Translations under genes and position numbers: made by a program
Source of the DNA: an uncultured bacterium
Lineage (GTDB): Bacteria; Patescibacteriota; Minisyncoccia; Phycocordibacterales; CAIZLB01
DNA: 37,393 nt
Assembly (NCBI GenBank): GCA_937873535.1
Contig: CALMYA010000004.1
Location: 1-37,393, forward strand
Reading direction: 5' to 3'
Notes under the pieces: model-generated
What the model was told of the DNA's origin: nothing
Database searches by the model: none
What the model saw: only the letters and a program-made list of their open reading frames with translations
Shown here: positions 1 to 9,187 of the stretch, one piece after another
How positions within the stretch are numbered: the first letter of the stretch is position 1
Layout of the letters: each line of letters opens with the position of its first letter

Positions 1-1
1 C

Positions 2-716
2 TTGATAATTTTCAACATATACAAAATTATTTAAATAGAGGACCCCGCGCGGACCTTTACCTACAGCTACAGTGGCTGAAACAGCCTTATTTGAATCATT
101 TATAACAGAAACTGTATTATCATTGTAATTTGCCACATATACCTTTGTACCTGAAACTCCTACACCTCTCGGGCCAGAGCCAACTTGTATTGTATTGGTG
201 ACAACTTTTGTAGAAGTATTTATGACAGACACAGTATTGCTCATGCTGTTTGCTACATATATGTTGTTCCCCAAGGCTTTTATTCCTTTAGGATACGTTC
301 CTACCCCAATAGTGTTCGTTACCAAGTGAGTAGAAGTATTTATGACAGACACAGTATTTGATTCTGAATTTGTGACATACATTTCACTACCTGAGGTTGT
401 TACATAGTAAGGCTGGCTACCTACAATAATATTATGGGTAACAGTGTTGTAGGTTCCACTTAGCGGGTCGGCATCAATTACAGATACGCTATTCCATCCT
501 ATATTTGCAACATATACTTCTTTACTAGCACTATTATAAGCAACACCATATGGTTCATTACCAACAGAAATCGTAGCGACAACAGCATTAGAATTTGAGC
601 TGACAACCGATACTGTGTCATCTTTCTGATTTGCTACATATATATTGTTTCCAACTGTTACCATTTGATATGGGTTGCTGCCGACAGAAATTTTGCCATA
701 TGTCGTACTTCCCACA
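2..716 (-). repeat. YVTN-type beta-propeller repeats, cut by the window edge
   Basis: At least five blades with the classic pattern VG-x-x-P-x-GV, VYVAN, NTVSVI and T-x-x-V-x-x-TI, at about 42-residue spacing. The last blade shown is cut by the window start. Confidence 0.85.
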
Positions 717-1114
717 ATAATATCTTTAACATTTCCTATGTTTGCATCAGTATCATAGGAAAGATTCGGTGAAGCAGGAACAGTATATGTAGTATCTGCT
801 ACATTACCTGTATTTTTAACTGAGGCACTAACAATACTAGAAACAGAAAGGTCTGGTGAATCGTCTGTAGAACCGACTGTATACGTTCCAGAAAGTGTTG
901 AACCTGAAATTGTGCTCAAAACTACACTTGCCGTACTCGAACTGTTAAGGCACACCGTCATTGTTGAACCTGACCCAAGATTCATATCGAAATTTGCTGT
1001 AATATTAATTGTCTGACCAGAAGTATACGTTCCGTTTGAAGTATTTGAGGTAAACGAAGTTAGAACGGGGGTTACAAGACATGTTGACCCCAACGAAATT
1101 GGAGTATCAGTAAT

Positions 1115-2050
1115 AGTGTCGATGACAAAAGTATTACCTTGGGTTAAGTTTGCATACAATTTTGTACCCACAGGGAAAATAGAGGTCATCCTAAGTCCTG
1201 ATGCCCCCAAACCAATATGAGAAACGACTGTATCAGTGGATGTATCTATTACACTAATTACATTAGTTCGCATAGCATACAATTTCGTACCTACAGCATA
1301 TAAATCTAGAGGTAAATCAGATAATGGAATTACCTTGGTTACTAAATCTGTATTCGTATCAACAACAGTAACACCAATTGGAGTGCTTGTGGTTAAATAT
1401 AATTTATCACCTACGAGGTGCATTTTTCTGTCACCTTTTGGACCTATGGTAGTTGAAGCTATAACAGTATTATATGTCAGGCTGGTTGGGTCTACATCGA
1501 TGACGTCCAATTTATTTTCGCCAGAAACATAGATTTTATTTTTTGTGTATACAAAAGACTCCGGAAATGTAGAAACCGGTATTGTTGCCCGAACTGTATT
1601 AAAATTCACACTTGATGGGTCTGAATCTATTACAGATATACTACCACTGAGATAGTTAGAGACATATACCCTATTACCAACAGAAAAAAGATACAGCGGG
1701 GCAGTCCCTACAGTAATTGTGGCAACAGTGGAGCCCGTAGCTGTATTAAAGACTGAAACTTTGTCCTGCGAAGCGCTATAAATATAACGCCCAACTACAG
1801 CAATGTTGTAACTATTACTGTTTCCTGTAGTGACAGGTATAGTTGAGCTTGCGTATGTGATTGTGTTTAAGACATTCAAAGCGGCGGTACCACCGTTTGT
1901 TTTTCCGTACATTGCTTGCCCCAATGGAGAAATATAATAAAGTTGACTAAACCCCTTTATCTCACTTACAATTTTATCAATCACAGTATTAATAACTGTT
2001 ATTCGGCTTGTCGATTTGACCATAAAAAGTCTATCGCCTATTGGATACTG
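1115..2050 (-). repeat. Degenerate beta-propeller repeat block
   Basis: Repeating pattern of V-G-x-K/R-LY followed by a V-I-D-T/D turn and TVV-x-x-I strand, at irregular 40-55 residue spacing. It resembles YVTN propeller blades but is diverged. It lies between Ig-like copies C and D. Confidence 0.6.
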
Positions 2051-2835
2051 ATTTATAGAATTGTCATCAACATTAGCGTTCGATTCCCTAATTACACAAC
2101 TGCCGGTTGATATGATGTTTATAGAAATATCTGAGCCTACAGAAATATTATCGCCCGAAAGAGTATAAGAACTGACCACATTACCAAGGGTGTCAGAAAC
2201 AGAGGCACTACTCACAGATTGTACAGATAGGTCTATTGTCGATTCTGATGATGACCCTACCACATAGTTACCTGAGATAGTACTGCCCGAAACAGTACCT
2301 AATGTTATTGTCGCACCGGTGTTTAAAGTGAGCACCATAGTTGAAGTAGTTGAAAGGCTATTGTTGAAAGTAGCAACAACATGTACAGTCTGCCCTTCAT
2401 TATAATTACCGCTTGGACTTGTTGAGGTATAAGATACTAGATGAGGGAGGGGGACAATAGACACAGATTCTCCACTAAAGCTTTCCGACTTATTACCTAT
2501 AGCATCTCCTACATAGTTTGATCCTGGTGCGTTGTAATCGACGGTTACTGTGTCTGTTATAGCCACAGGGTCGCTAAGCGTAACTAGTACATTTTTTCCC
2601 GAAATAGCAACACTCGTGATATCCGCGCTTACTGGCCCACTACCACTATCAACATATACGGTATAAGGGGTTGAAGAGAGCCCGGGGGAATACAAATCTT
2701 CATCATACGTCAAGTAAATTATTGAAGTCCCCTCGCTTATGCTAGCAGAGACGAAGCTCGGAGCGGTAGTGTCTATAACTAGTGCAGATGTGGTCGCAAT
2801 ATTGTTAGAATTTGGCACAGAATAAATAGTCTCTA

Positions 2836-3511
2836 TATCACCATGAAGATTGGATATTGATGCGCTATCTATTGAAGATACAGTAAGGTCGCTAGAGTTT
2901 TCGTCGCTACCCACAGTATAAGTTCCAGAAAGAGTGGAGGATGCAATTACACTTAAAGTGATGGCGGCGCCAGTGTCTAGGGTTACAATCATTGTAGATC
3001 CCCCCCCGAGGGCTTTGTTGAACCGAGCGGTAATATTAATACTTGACCCAATGCCATAGGTACCGTTAGTGGTATTAGAGGTAAAAGACGTAATAGTGGG
3101 AGTACTATACGAACACGACCCATCGTCGTGATTAGCAGTAGGATCATAATTATCTGCATCACCATCGGTACAGCCATCAATCAGAACAATTGTGTCAATC
3201 TGTATAGCACTCGTATCCGCAATATTACTCTGCAATCCTGCCATAGAAGTGCTGGTATTTATATGATTCCCCACATCTTTCACTGACGCGCTGTCTATTG
3301 AAGACACTGTCAGGTGGCTGGAATTTTGGTCGGCAAGTACAGTGTATGTGCCGTATAGGGTCATGCCAGAAATAGTGCTTAATGTTGTTGTCGCTCCGGT
3401 GTCTAGGCTTACAAGCATCGTAGAGCCTGCGCCAAGGGCTCTATCAAAAGTTGCGGTTATATTTATTTCAGCACCTATTCCATACGAACCATCTGTGTTA
3501 GTTGAGGTAAA
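2836..3511 (-). repeat. Ig-like protein repeat copies A and B
   Basis: Copies A (3260-3511) and B (2836-3085) share the pattern FTSN-x-NG-x-YGIG, INITA-x-F, LG-x-GSTM, STLSGTYTV and VSSIDSAS. Copies C (2180-2431) and D (803-1054) are more diverged members of the same roughly 84-residue unit. Confidence 0.8.
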
Positions 3512-4552
3512 CTACACTATACCTGGCCCAGGAAAAATACAAGATCCGTTGTCTATATTTGCATTAGGATCATAGTTATCAGCAGAAGAATCTGTACAAC
3601 CATGAATACTTATACTCCCCACAACTTCACCTGAAAGTGAAATCGCAGAATTATGTGCTATATCCTGTATAGGGCTTCCACCAGGCATATAATCTATAGT
3701 TAGACTGTCACTGTAGGAAGGGGGCTGTGTAGTTGTGAGTACAACTGTTGAACCTACAATACCTACACCGCTAAAAGTCATGGTGGTGCCCTGTGTCACA
3801 TTATTAGCGACAAACGCACTTACATCTGGTGTAGAACCATCTAAATCTTCATTATATGTAAGTGTAAGAGTGTCATCAGTCATACTTGCACTAGAAAAAG
3901 TTGGTGCAGTTGTATCCCATGTAAAAGAAACACCTGCGGTATTGCTTCCCCCAGCATTTGTACCTCTTATATTTAATGTGTGTGTGCCATCACCTGTTGG
4001 TGCAGAGATATCAGAACCGGCGTTGGAGCAGTCTACAATGTTTACATAACTTGTATCATCAAAACTGTATTCGCAAGTAGTTGCAGTATCCCAATTTACA
4101 GAAGGAGACCATAAAACATTACTAACAGTAGAGGCGCCTGTAGGAGCAGTTATAGATACAACAGGAGGAACAGTATACGTAAATGAGATAGTGTTAGAAT
4201 TCGAATTAGAGGAATCGAAACTATCGAATGCACGGAAGTATATTAAGTGCTCTCCCTCTGCCATACTTATAGTATATAGTGAGGTTCCACAGTCTACAGG
4301 CACTTCCCCCGCACTATCTAAATTATAGTAGCAAGAAAGCCAGCTAATTCCCCCGTCACCGTCTAAAGGCCAGGTGACATCAAATGCGTTAGTAAGGGTG
4401 CCAATGGTAGAACCGTCTGTAGGTGTGTTAATTACTGGAGCATCTACAGCCTTAGCGCGGGGAGCGTGATAAACATACGCAAAAGAAAACAAGGCAAGTA
4501 TTGCGCATAATGTGCCAATATTTTTCAACCATTGTTTTTTAAACAATTTCAT
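3512..4552 (-). CDS. Secreted Ig-like/SwmB surface protein, N-terminal part ended by a premature TAG
   Basis: The 346-residue product starts with a lysine-rich N-terminus, a hydrophobic stretch at about residues 12-28 and an AKA cleavage-like site near 35, which is a classical signal peptide. Two Ig-like or fibronectin-like modules follow (about 40-125 and 130-210), then a SwmB-like module (about 212-318, with the typical LTYNEDLD strand), then a cysteine-bounded calcium-loop-like motif GCTDSSADNYDPNANIDNGSC-type repeat near the end. The last residues align with the start of Ig-like copy B, and the TAG replaces a serine of that copy, so the stop falls inside a domain. A perfect TATAAT sits 6 bases before the ATG, and pyrG ends 7 bases upstream. 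Likely role: cell-surface adhesion. The specific ligand is unknown. Confidence 0.8.
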   Translation of the reverse strand: MKLFKKQWLKNIGTLCAILALFSFAYVYHAPRAKAVDAPVINTPTDGSTIGTLTNAFDVTWPLDGDGGISWLSCYYNLDSAGEVPVDCGTSLYTISMAEGEHLIYFRAFDSFDSSNSNSNTISFTYTVPPVVSITAPTGASTVSNVLWSPSVNWDTATTCEYSFDDTSYVNIVDCSNAGSDISAPTGDGTHTLNIRGTNAGGSNTAGVSFTWDTTAPTFSSASMTDDTLTLTYNEDLDGSTPDVSAFVANNVTQGTTMTFSGVGIVGSTVVLTTTQPPSYSDSLTIDYMPGGSPIQDIAHNSAISLSGEVVGSISIHGCTDSSADNYDPNANIDNGSCIFPGPGIV

Positions 4553-4558
4553 TCACCA

Positions 4559-4564
4559 ATTATA
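4559..4564 (-). promoter_or_regulatory. -10 box of the surface-protein gene
   Basis: A perfect TATAAT on the minus strand, 6 bases before the ATG at 4552 and overlapping the pyrG stop codon. The spacing predicts a leaderless transcript. No convincing -35 box is seen. Confidence 0.6.
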
Positions 4565-6401
4565 TCACATTCGCCGCCCTAATAAATTCACTAAATAGTG
4601 GATGCGGGTCAAGCGGCCGAGCTAAAAATTCTGGGTGGAATTGGGCGCCGACAAAAAATGGATGCTTATTTTTAGGGCCGCTTTTACCGCCATTTTTACC
4701 CTTGCCGCGAGGCAATTCGGCTATTTCCATAAGATGCCCGTCGGGAGAAACGCCAGAAAATACGAGTCCGGCATTTTGAATATCTGAAATATAGTTTGGG
4801 TTAACTTCATAACGATGGCGGTGACGCTCGAATATAATGTGCCTGCCTTTATTTTTAACCTTGCTGCCTGCATCAGAGCTTCCACCAACCCACCCCGCCT
4901 TCGTGTATGCCGAATCGGCAATACTTCCCTGCATCAAAACACATGGGTAACCGCCGAGCCTCATAGATGCACCGTACTTGCCTTGCGCTAAAAGTTTTTT
5001 CTGATGTTCCATTATATCTATAACTACATGGGGCGCACTTGGGTTTATTTCAGCGGTGTTCGCCCCCTCAAGACCTACTACATGCCGCGCATATTCTATA
5101 ACCATAAGTTGCATGCCATAACAAAGACCGAAATATGGAATGGCGTTTTCGCGGGCATACTTTATAACAGCAATTTTACCTTCAATACCACTTTCACCAA
5201 AACCTCCCGGTACCAGTATGCCGCTAATTTTTTGCTGCTTCGCCGAACTATTTTTACCGACTTTTCCTGTTTTGCGACCAAAAGTTTTTTCGAGATTTTT
5301 TCGTATTTCAGCAGGCGTCATAGGGCTTTTAGCGCTATTTTCAAAATCTTTAGAATTTACCCAGTGCAACATCAGTTTTATATTCTGATGAAATGCCGAA
5401 AATTTTAAAGCTTCTATTACCGAAACATATGCATCAGAAAGAACGAAACCGCCTGTATCAAAATATTTTCCTACTACTGCTATATGAACTTCCTTACCTT
5501 CACTTCTAGCCTTTTTAGTTTTTGTTACAAAATTTCTCCATTCCGAAAGGTCGGTGGCGCGCTTCGGTAAATGAAGGTCACGCTCTATCATGTCGCCTAT
5601 TTTGTCTCGTTCAAAATTTAGCGGCACATCGTATATGCTTTCTATGTCTGGCGCAGAAATTACATTTTCTATTGGAACGTTGCATGAATAGGCAATTTTT
5701 TCTTTTCGCTTCTGGTCGAGCGGCACTGTACTTCTCGCTATTATAAAATCGGCCTGAACACCATAAGATTGCAACTGGTGTATTGCATTCTGGGTTGGCT
5801 TCGATTTCATTTCACCCAAAGTGCCCGGTACAGGCAAATATGAAACCATCACGAATACTACATCTTGAGGAAAACGTAATTTAAAAGTTCTTGCCGCTTC
5901 AATAAACATAATGTTCTGATAGTCGCCGACAGTACCACCAATTTCTACAATAGTAATGTCGCTTTTGTTCGCTTCGCCTGCTGCTTTAATTCTTTCAAAA
6001 ATTTGGTCGCGTATAGTGTCGGCATCAATGCATTTACCTTTATAACCAAGTGCGCGCTCTTTTTCAATTACTTCTTTATATACCATTCCGCTCGTCATAT
6101 AGTCGGCGTTCGTAAGGTCGCGATTAAGAAAACGCTCGTAATTACCCATGTCTTGGTCGGTTTCGAGGCCGCTATTTAAAACAAAAACCTCACCATGTTC
6201 GGTGGGGTTCATTGTTCCCGCATCTACGTTCAAATACGGGTCGGCTTTCACGATGTTCACCTTATATTTTTTAGCCTCGAGAATAGTTCCTATAGATGAA
6301 GTAGTGATTCCCTTTCCTACACCCGACATTACCCCACCGATGACAAAAATATATTTGTGATTTCTGGTTTTTTTATTGGATGTTTTGACAGAAGCTACCA
6401 T
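4560..6401 (-). CDS. pyrG: CTP synthase
   Basis: Makes CTP from UTP, glutamine and ATP. The N-terminal synthetase domain has the P-loop-like GGVMSGVGKGITTSS, and the KADPYLNVDAGTMNP and HGEVFV segments follow. The C-terminal class I glutaminase domain has its nucleophile in FGLCYGMQ (about residue 427) and the His-Glu pair in QFHPEF. At about 613 residues it is longer than the usual 530-550. The extra length is an N-terminal tail, an insertion at about 355-395 and a lysine/glycine-rich loop before the final histidine motif. A start at 6410 is also open (three residues longer), but I prefer 6401 because TATAAT lies exactly 7 bases before it, at 6409-6414. The longer start would overlap the ftsX stop as TAATG. 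Confidence 0.95.
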   Translation of the reverse strand: MVASVKTSNKKTRNHKYIFVIGGVMSGVGKGITTSSIGTILEAKKYKVNIVKADPYLNVDAGTMNPTEHGEVFVLNSGLETDQDMGNYERFLNRDLTNADYMTSGMVYKEVIEKERALGYKGKCIDADTIRDQIFERIKAAGEANKSDITIVEIGGTVGDYQNIMFIEAARTFKLRFPQDVVFVMVSYLPVPGTLGEMKSKPTQNAIHQLQSYGVQADFIIARSTVPLDQKRKEKIAYSCNVPIENVISAPDIESIYDVPLNFERDKIGDMIERDLHLPKRATDLSEWRNFVTKTKKARSEGKEVHIAVVGKYFDTGGFVLSDAYVSVIEALKFSAFHQNIKLMLHWVNSKDFENSAKSPMTPAEIRKNLEKTFGRKTGKVGKNSSAKQQKISGILVPGGFGESGIEGKIAVIKYARENAIPYFGLCYGMQLMVIEYARHVVGLEGANTAEINPSAPHVVIDIMEHQKKLLAQGKYGASMRLGGYPCVLMQGSIADSAYTKAGWVGGSSDAGSKVKNKGRHIIFERHRHRYEVNPNYISDIQNAGLVFSGVSPDGHLMEIAELPRGKGKNGGKSGPKNKHPFFVGAQFHPEFLARPLDPHPLFSEFIRAANVI

Positions 6402-6408
6402 AGAAACC

Positions 6409-6414
6409 ATTATA
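6409..6414 (-). promoter_or_regulatory. -10 box that decides the pyrG start
   Basis: Perfect TATAAT on the minus strand, 7 bases before the ATG at 6401. It overlaps the alternative ATG at 6410 and the ftsX stop. The same spacing is seen for many genes here, so it supports the inner start. Confidence 0.5.
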
Positions 6415-7339
6415 CCTTAAGATACTTACGGATAGCCAAAATGCTTGAAAGTGCACCGACAACTACACCTGAACCAACTATGTATAGAAGGAAACTACCA
6501 AAATGAGAGATGTAATATGCGAACAAGTTTATGCCTGTGCCTATGTCAGCAGCCACAGGGCCTACCCAATATGAGAACGGGTACAGAATAACAAGAGTAA
6601 GAATACCCGACACTAGCCCGTACATAATGCCAACTGTAACGAACGGCCCGCGAATATACATTTCACTGGCACCAACGAGGCGCATAACTGAAATTTCTTC
6701 TCGGAAGACATAAATAGCGAGACGAATCGTGTTAAAGGTAATAAGAACTGAAACACAGACGAAGAAGACAATAACAATTAGGCCGAGCCTGTTTGAGGCA
6801 TCTATCATGCGACCCAATGCATCGATTGCTTGCTTATTCTCTGTATAATTTATGCGGTCAATAATGCCACCCGCACCACTCGGTGAGCCATCTTTTTTAT
6901 CTTCAAGAAAACGTACAACGCTTTCATATTGAGACGGGTCGGCAGCCTTTATATTAAGGCTGGCACCAAGAGGGTTTGTGCCAAGTTCGTCGAGGGCCTG
7001 CAATGTGAGCTGATCATTCTGGTGCCTCTGGCGAAATTCTTCGAGAGCCTCTGTACTAGATTTATATGTCACCAAATTTACCTGCGGCAATGTTTGTATA
7101 GACTTTGAAAGAACTGTAATGTCATCGGCATTTGCATCTTTAACAAAATAAACGTTAATGTCTACCTTGTCTTTAATATTACCAAGTGTCGATTGAAGCA
7201 TGGCGCCAGTAAACATAATGCCTGCGATAACACACAAAGTTACTGTCATTATAAGTACGGCCGCAAGAGAAACATATCCATTCCTCCAAAAACTTATGAA
7301 TCCTGACCGCAATGTTCGTTTGATTTTTGTCCAGAGCAT
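6410..7339 (-). CDS. ftsX: Cell division protein FtsX
   Basis: Membrane partner of FtsE; the FtsEX complex couples septal assembly to activation of peptidoglycan hydrolases. The 309 residues show a short cytoplasmic N-terminus, TM1 at about 24-46, a large extracytoplasmic domain with the typical VDINVYFV opening, then three more TM segments at about 190-215, 235-260 and 280-302, which is the FtsX four-TM layout. The motif EEISVMRLVGAS before TM3 is typical of FtsX/MacB permeases. It starts one base after the ftsE stop, so translation is probably coupled. Confidence 0.92.
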   Translation of the reverse strand: MLWTKIKRTLRSGFISFWRNGYVSLAAVLIMTVTLCVIAGIMFTGAMLQSTLGNIKDKVDINVYFVKDANADDITVLSKSIQTLPQVNLVTYKSSTEALEEFRQRHQNDQLTLQALDELGTNPLGASLNIKAADPSQYESVVRFLEDKKDGSPSGAGGIIDRINYTENKQAIDALGRMIDASNRLGLIVIVFFVCVSVLITFNTIRLAIYVFREEISVMRLVGASEMYIRGPFVTVGIMYGLVSGILTLVILYPFSYWVGPVAADIGTGINLFAYYISHFGSFLLYIVGSGVVVGALSSILAIRKYLKV

Positions 7340-7340
7340 A

Positions 7341-8090
7341 TTATTTGGTGTTTAATTTTGAATTTGTTTTTTCTTTCGTGTGACCCTCATGTTTTGTAAC
7401 CGGAACATGCTCGCTTTTGCCGAACACAGCATCGGTGTCATGCACCACCCTTCCGCCTTGCATAGTAATAACTCTTTTTCCTAAATGCTCAATAATGCCC
7501 GTATTGTGCGTAGTAAGTAAAATTGTCGTACCCAAATCATTTATTTTTTTCAAAATTTGAATGATGTCGTACGTGTTAACGGGGTCGAGGCTTCCTGTTG
7601 GTTCATCGGCAACAATAAGGTCTGGCTGGTTAACAATTGCTCGGGCAATTGCCACGCGCTGTTTTTCTCCGCCTGAAAGTTGATGCGGAAAATTATGAAG
7701 CTTCTTGCCGAGATCTACAAGTTCTAGAACATGAGGCACATCAGAAGCAATTTCTTCATCTGTTCTGCCTGCCGCTTCCATGGCGAAGGCCACGTTTTCA
7801 TATGCTGTCTTATCTGGAAGAAGGCGAAAATCTTGAAATACTGTTCCTATGCGTCGACGGTAGTCGTTCATTTCGCTTTTGCGCAACGAGTTAATGTCAA
7901 TTTTTTCAAAATAAACAGTGCCTTGAGTAGGAGCTTCTTCGGCAAGAATCATCTTTAGAAGAGTGGTCTTTCCCGCTCCTGACTGGCCGACTATAGAAAC
8001 AAACTCTTTCGGCCTAATATGAAGGGAAATATCGTCGAGGGCGTTTGTTTCGTCTTTATATTTCTTTGAGACTTTGTTCAAGTGGAGCAT
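7341..8090 (-). CDS. ftsE: Cell division ATP-binding protein FtsE
   Basis: ABC ATPase of the FtsEX complex. Walker A is GQSGAGKTTL (about residues 35-44), a Q-loop lies in TVFQDFRLL, the signature is LSGGEKQR, Walker B is LIVADEPTGSLD, and the switch histidine is in LLTTHN. At 249 residues it is slightly longer than the usual 220-230 because of a charged lysine/threonine-rich tail of about 25 residues. It heads the ftsE-ftsX-pyrG run, with TATAAT 6 bases before its ATG and a long hairpin just upstream. Confidence 0.94.
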   Translation of the reverse strand: MLHLNKVSKKYKDETNALDDISLHIRPKEFVSIVGQSGAGKTTLLKMILAEEAPTQGTVYFEKIDINSLRKSEMNDYRRRIGTVFQDFRLLPDKTAYENVAFAMEAAGRTDEEIASDVPHVLELVDLGKKLHNFPHQLSGGEKQRVAIARAIVNQPDLIVADEPTGSLDPVNTYDIIQILKKINDLGTTILLTTHNTGIIEHLGKRVITMQGGRVVHDTDAVFGKSEHVPVTKHEGHTKEKTNSKLNTK

Positions 8091-8096
8091 TATTTG

Positions 8097-8102
8097 ATTA
8101 TA
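8097..8102 (-). promoter_or_regulatory. -10 box of ftsE
   Basis: Perfect TATAAT on the minus strand, 6 bases before the ftsE ATG. A 4/6 match to the -35 box (TTGTCC, 8119-8124, spacer 16) falls inside the base of the neighbouring hairpin. Confidence 0.6.
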
Positions 8103-8112
8103 TCAAAGATTC

Positions 8113-8208
8113 GAGGCAGGACAACACGAGCAAAATACACTTGAGGGAGCATGCGTATCTGCGATATGCTCCCTCAAGTGTATTTTGCTCGTGTTGTCCT
8201 GACGCCTC
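8113..8208 (-). repeat. Long hairpin with conserved tip, copy 1
   Basis: Arms 8118-8151 and 8167-8200 are perfectly complementary over 34 bases. A further 5 bp (8113-8117 with 8204-8208) closes the base after a three-base bulge. The tip, on the plus strand, is a TGCG bulge (8152-8155), then TATC, loop TGC and GATA (8156-8166). The same tip occurs in the hairpin at 34534-34610, whose stem is otherwise different. It begins 7 bases after the prfB stop. No U-tract follows on the minus strand, so it is not a textbook intrinsic terminator. Confidence 0.85.
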
Positions 8209-8214
8209 TCAATA

Positions 8215-9159
8215 TTATAAAAGCTTTTCAGCGTCGATGAATTCGTCGAGGTCGCCGTTTAAAACTTTTTCGACTTGGCTGGTTTCGCAGTTGGTGCGAT
8301 GATCTTTTACCATTTTATACGGATGCAGAACGTATGAGCGTATTTGATTGCCCCACTCGATGTCGGTAGTCTTACTTATATACATACCTTTTTCTTTCGC
8401 TGTGCGCTCTTCTTCCATGCGTGCATATAGCTTTCCCTTCAAAATTTCTATGCCTTTTTCTTTATTTTGCATTTGAGAACGTTCACTCGTAACATGCACC
8501 GAAAGTTTCGTAGGTTTATGCACAATTCGTACCGCAGTTTCGCGCTTGTTCACATTTTGACCACCAGGGCCGCCGGCTCTTGCCGTGGTTACGTCTAAGT
8601 CATCGTCTTTTATTTCAATATCGTTTGGCCCCGCGTTTTTTTCAAATTTTGGAATAACTTCCAACATTGAAAATGAAGTGTGCCTCAATTGCTTTGCATT
8701 AAAAGGCGAAAGGCGCACTAAGCGATGCACACCCGATTCGCGTTTAAGAGTGCCATACACATTCTTTCCTAATATTTCAAAAGTAATATTACGGAAACCG
8801 CCGCGCTCGTTTTGATTCTCATGAATAATGCTCGCCTGCCAACCGCGCTTGCCGATATACTTAGAATACATTTCAAAAAGCATGCGTGAAAAATCTTCAG
8901 CATCGTCACCGCCTGCACCTGAAAATATAGTAACAACAGCTCCACCCATGTCATACGGGCCAAAATTACCACCCTGCCCGCCTGCTTCGCGGCGTGCTTT
9001 CAAATCTTGCAATTCTTTTATAAAGGCCTGCGCCTGCTCTTTATTGTTCCAAAAGTCGCCCTGAAGCATAGCCTCTTCTATTTCAGCTATGCGCTCTGAA
9101 AATGGGTCAGCTTCGGGCGAGGCCTTTTGAGTGTTTTTATCTGCAGTATCGTCTATCAT
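8215..9159 (-). CDS. prfB: Peptide chain release factor 2
   Basis: Releases peptides at UAA and UGA. The RF2-specific tripeptide SPF is in RLSPFNAKQLRHTSF, and the catalytic GGQ is in AGGPGGQNVNK. At 314 residues it is about 50 shorter than the usual 365. The missing part is most of the helical domain 1: the chain passes from the KELQDLKARRE helix directly to the GAGGDDAEDF start of domain 2. No programmed frameshift is visible: the gene begins with its own ATG, 6 bases after a perfect TATAAT. RF2 together with UGA stops argues against UGA recoding. Confidence 0.93.
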   Translation of the reverse strand: MIDDTADKNTQKASPEADPFSERIAEIEEAMLQGDFWNNKEQAQAFIKELQDLKARREAGGQGGNFGPYDMGGAVVTIFSGAGGDDAEDFSRMLFEMYSKYIGKRGWQASIIHENQNERGGFRNITFEILGKNVYGTLKRESGVHRLVRLSPFNAKQLRHTSFSMLEVIPKFEKNAGPNDIEIKDDDLDVTTARAGGPGGQNVNKRETAVRIVHKPTKLSVHVTSERSQMQNKEKGIEILKGKLYARMEEERTAKEKGMYISKTTDIEWGNQIRSYVLHPYKMVKDHRTNCETSQVEKVLNGDLDEFIDAEKLL

Positions 9160-9165
9160 TTAGAC

Positions 9166-9171
9166 ATTATA
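9166..9171 (-). promoter_or_regulatory. -10 box of prfB
   Basis: Perfect TATAAT on the minus strand, 6 bases before the prfB ATG, which predicts a leaderless mRNA. No RBS is seen. Confidence 0.6.
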
Positions 9172-9187
9172 CTTTATTGAGTTGTTT

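Larger units (their letters stand above)
1..3511 (-). pseudogene. Continuation of giant repeat surface protein after an in-frame TAG; runs off the left edge
   Basis: After the TAG at 3512-3514 the same minus frame stays open for about 1170 codons to base 2. I checked the frame at eight points and saw no second stop or shift. Modules in order: Ig-like copy A (3260-3511), calcium-loop-like motif GCTDGDADNYDP (about 3106-3175), Ig-like copy B (2836-3085), a SwmB-like module (about 2465-2780), Ig-like copy C (2180-2431), a degenerate propeller block (1115-2050), Ig-like copy D (803-1054), and a clear YVTN propeller block (2-716). No start codon with a promoter or RBS follows the TAG, so it is not an independent gene. 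It is either a nonsense-disrupted C-terminal part or a read-through product. The C-terminus lies outside the window, so a sorting or anchoring domain cannot be judged. Confidence 0.8.

Noticed and set aside
3001..3007. Run of seven C as a possible frameshift site
   Set aside because: The surface-protein frame reads correctly on both sides (FNKALGGGSTM), so there is no shift.
2989..3180. 63-codon ORF inside the surface-protein region
   Set aside because: It is in another frame of the long open reading frame, and its composition (Leu/Ile/Met-rich) is that of a shadow frame.
8113..8208. Ordinary intrinsic terminator
   Set aside because: The stem is far too long and no U-tract follows on either strand. 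The conserved tip is also not expected for a terminator.
3512..9159. Stop-codon reassignment (UGA to glycine as in some Patescibacteria, or TAG to an amino acid)
   Set aside because: RF2 is present, TGA and TAG end several normal genes, and no conserved gene has internal stops apart from the single TAG in the surface protein.
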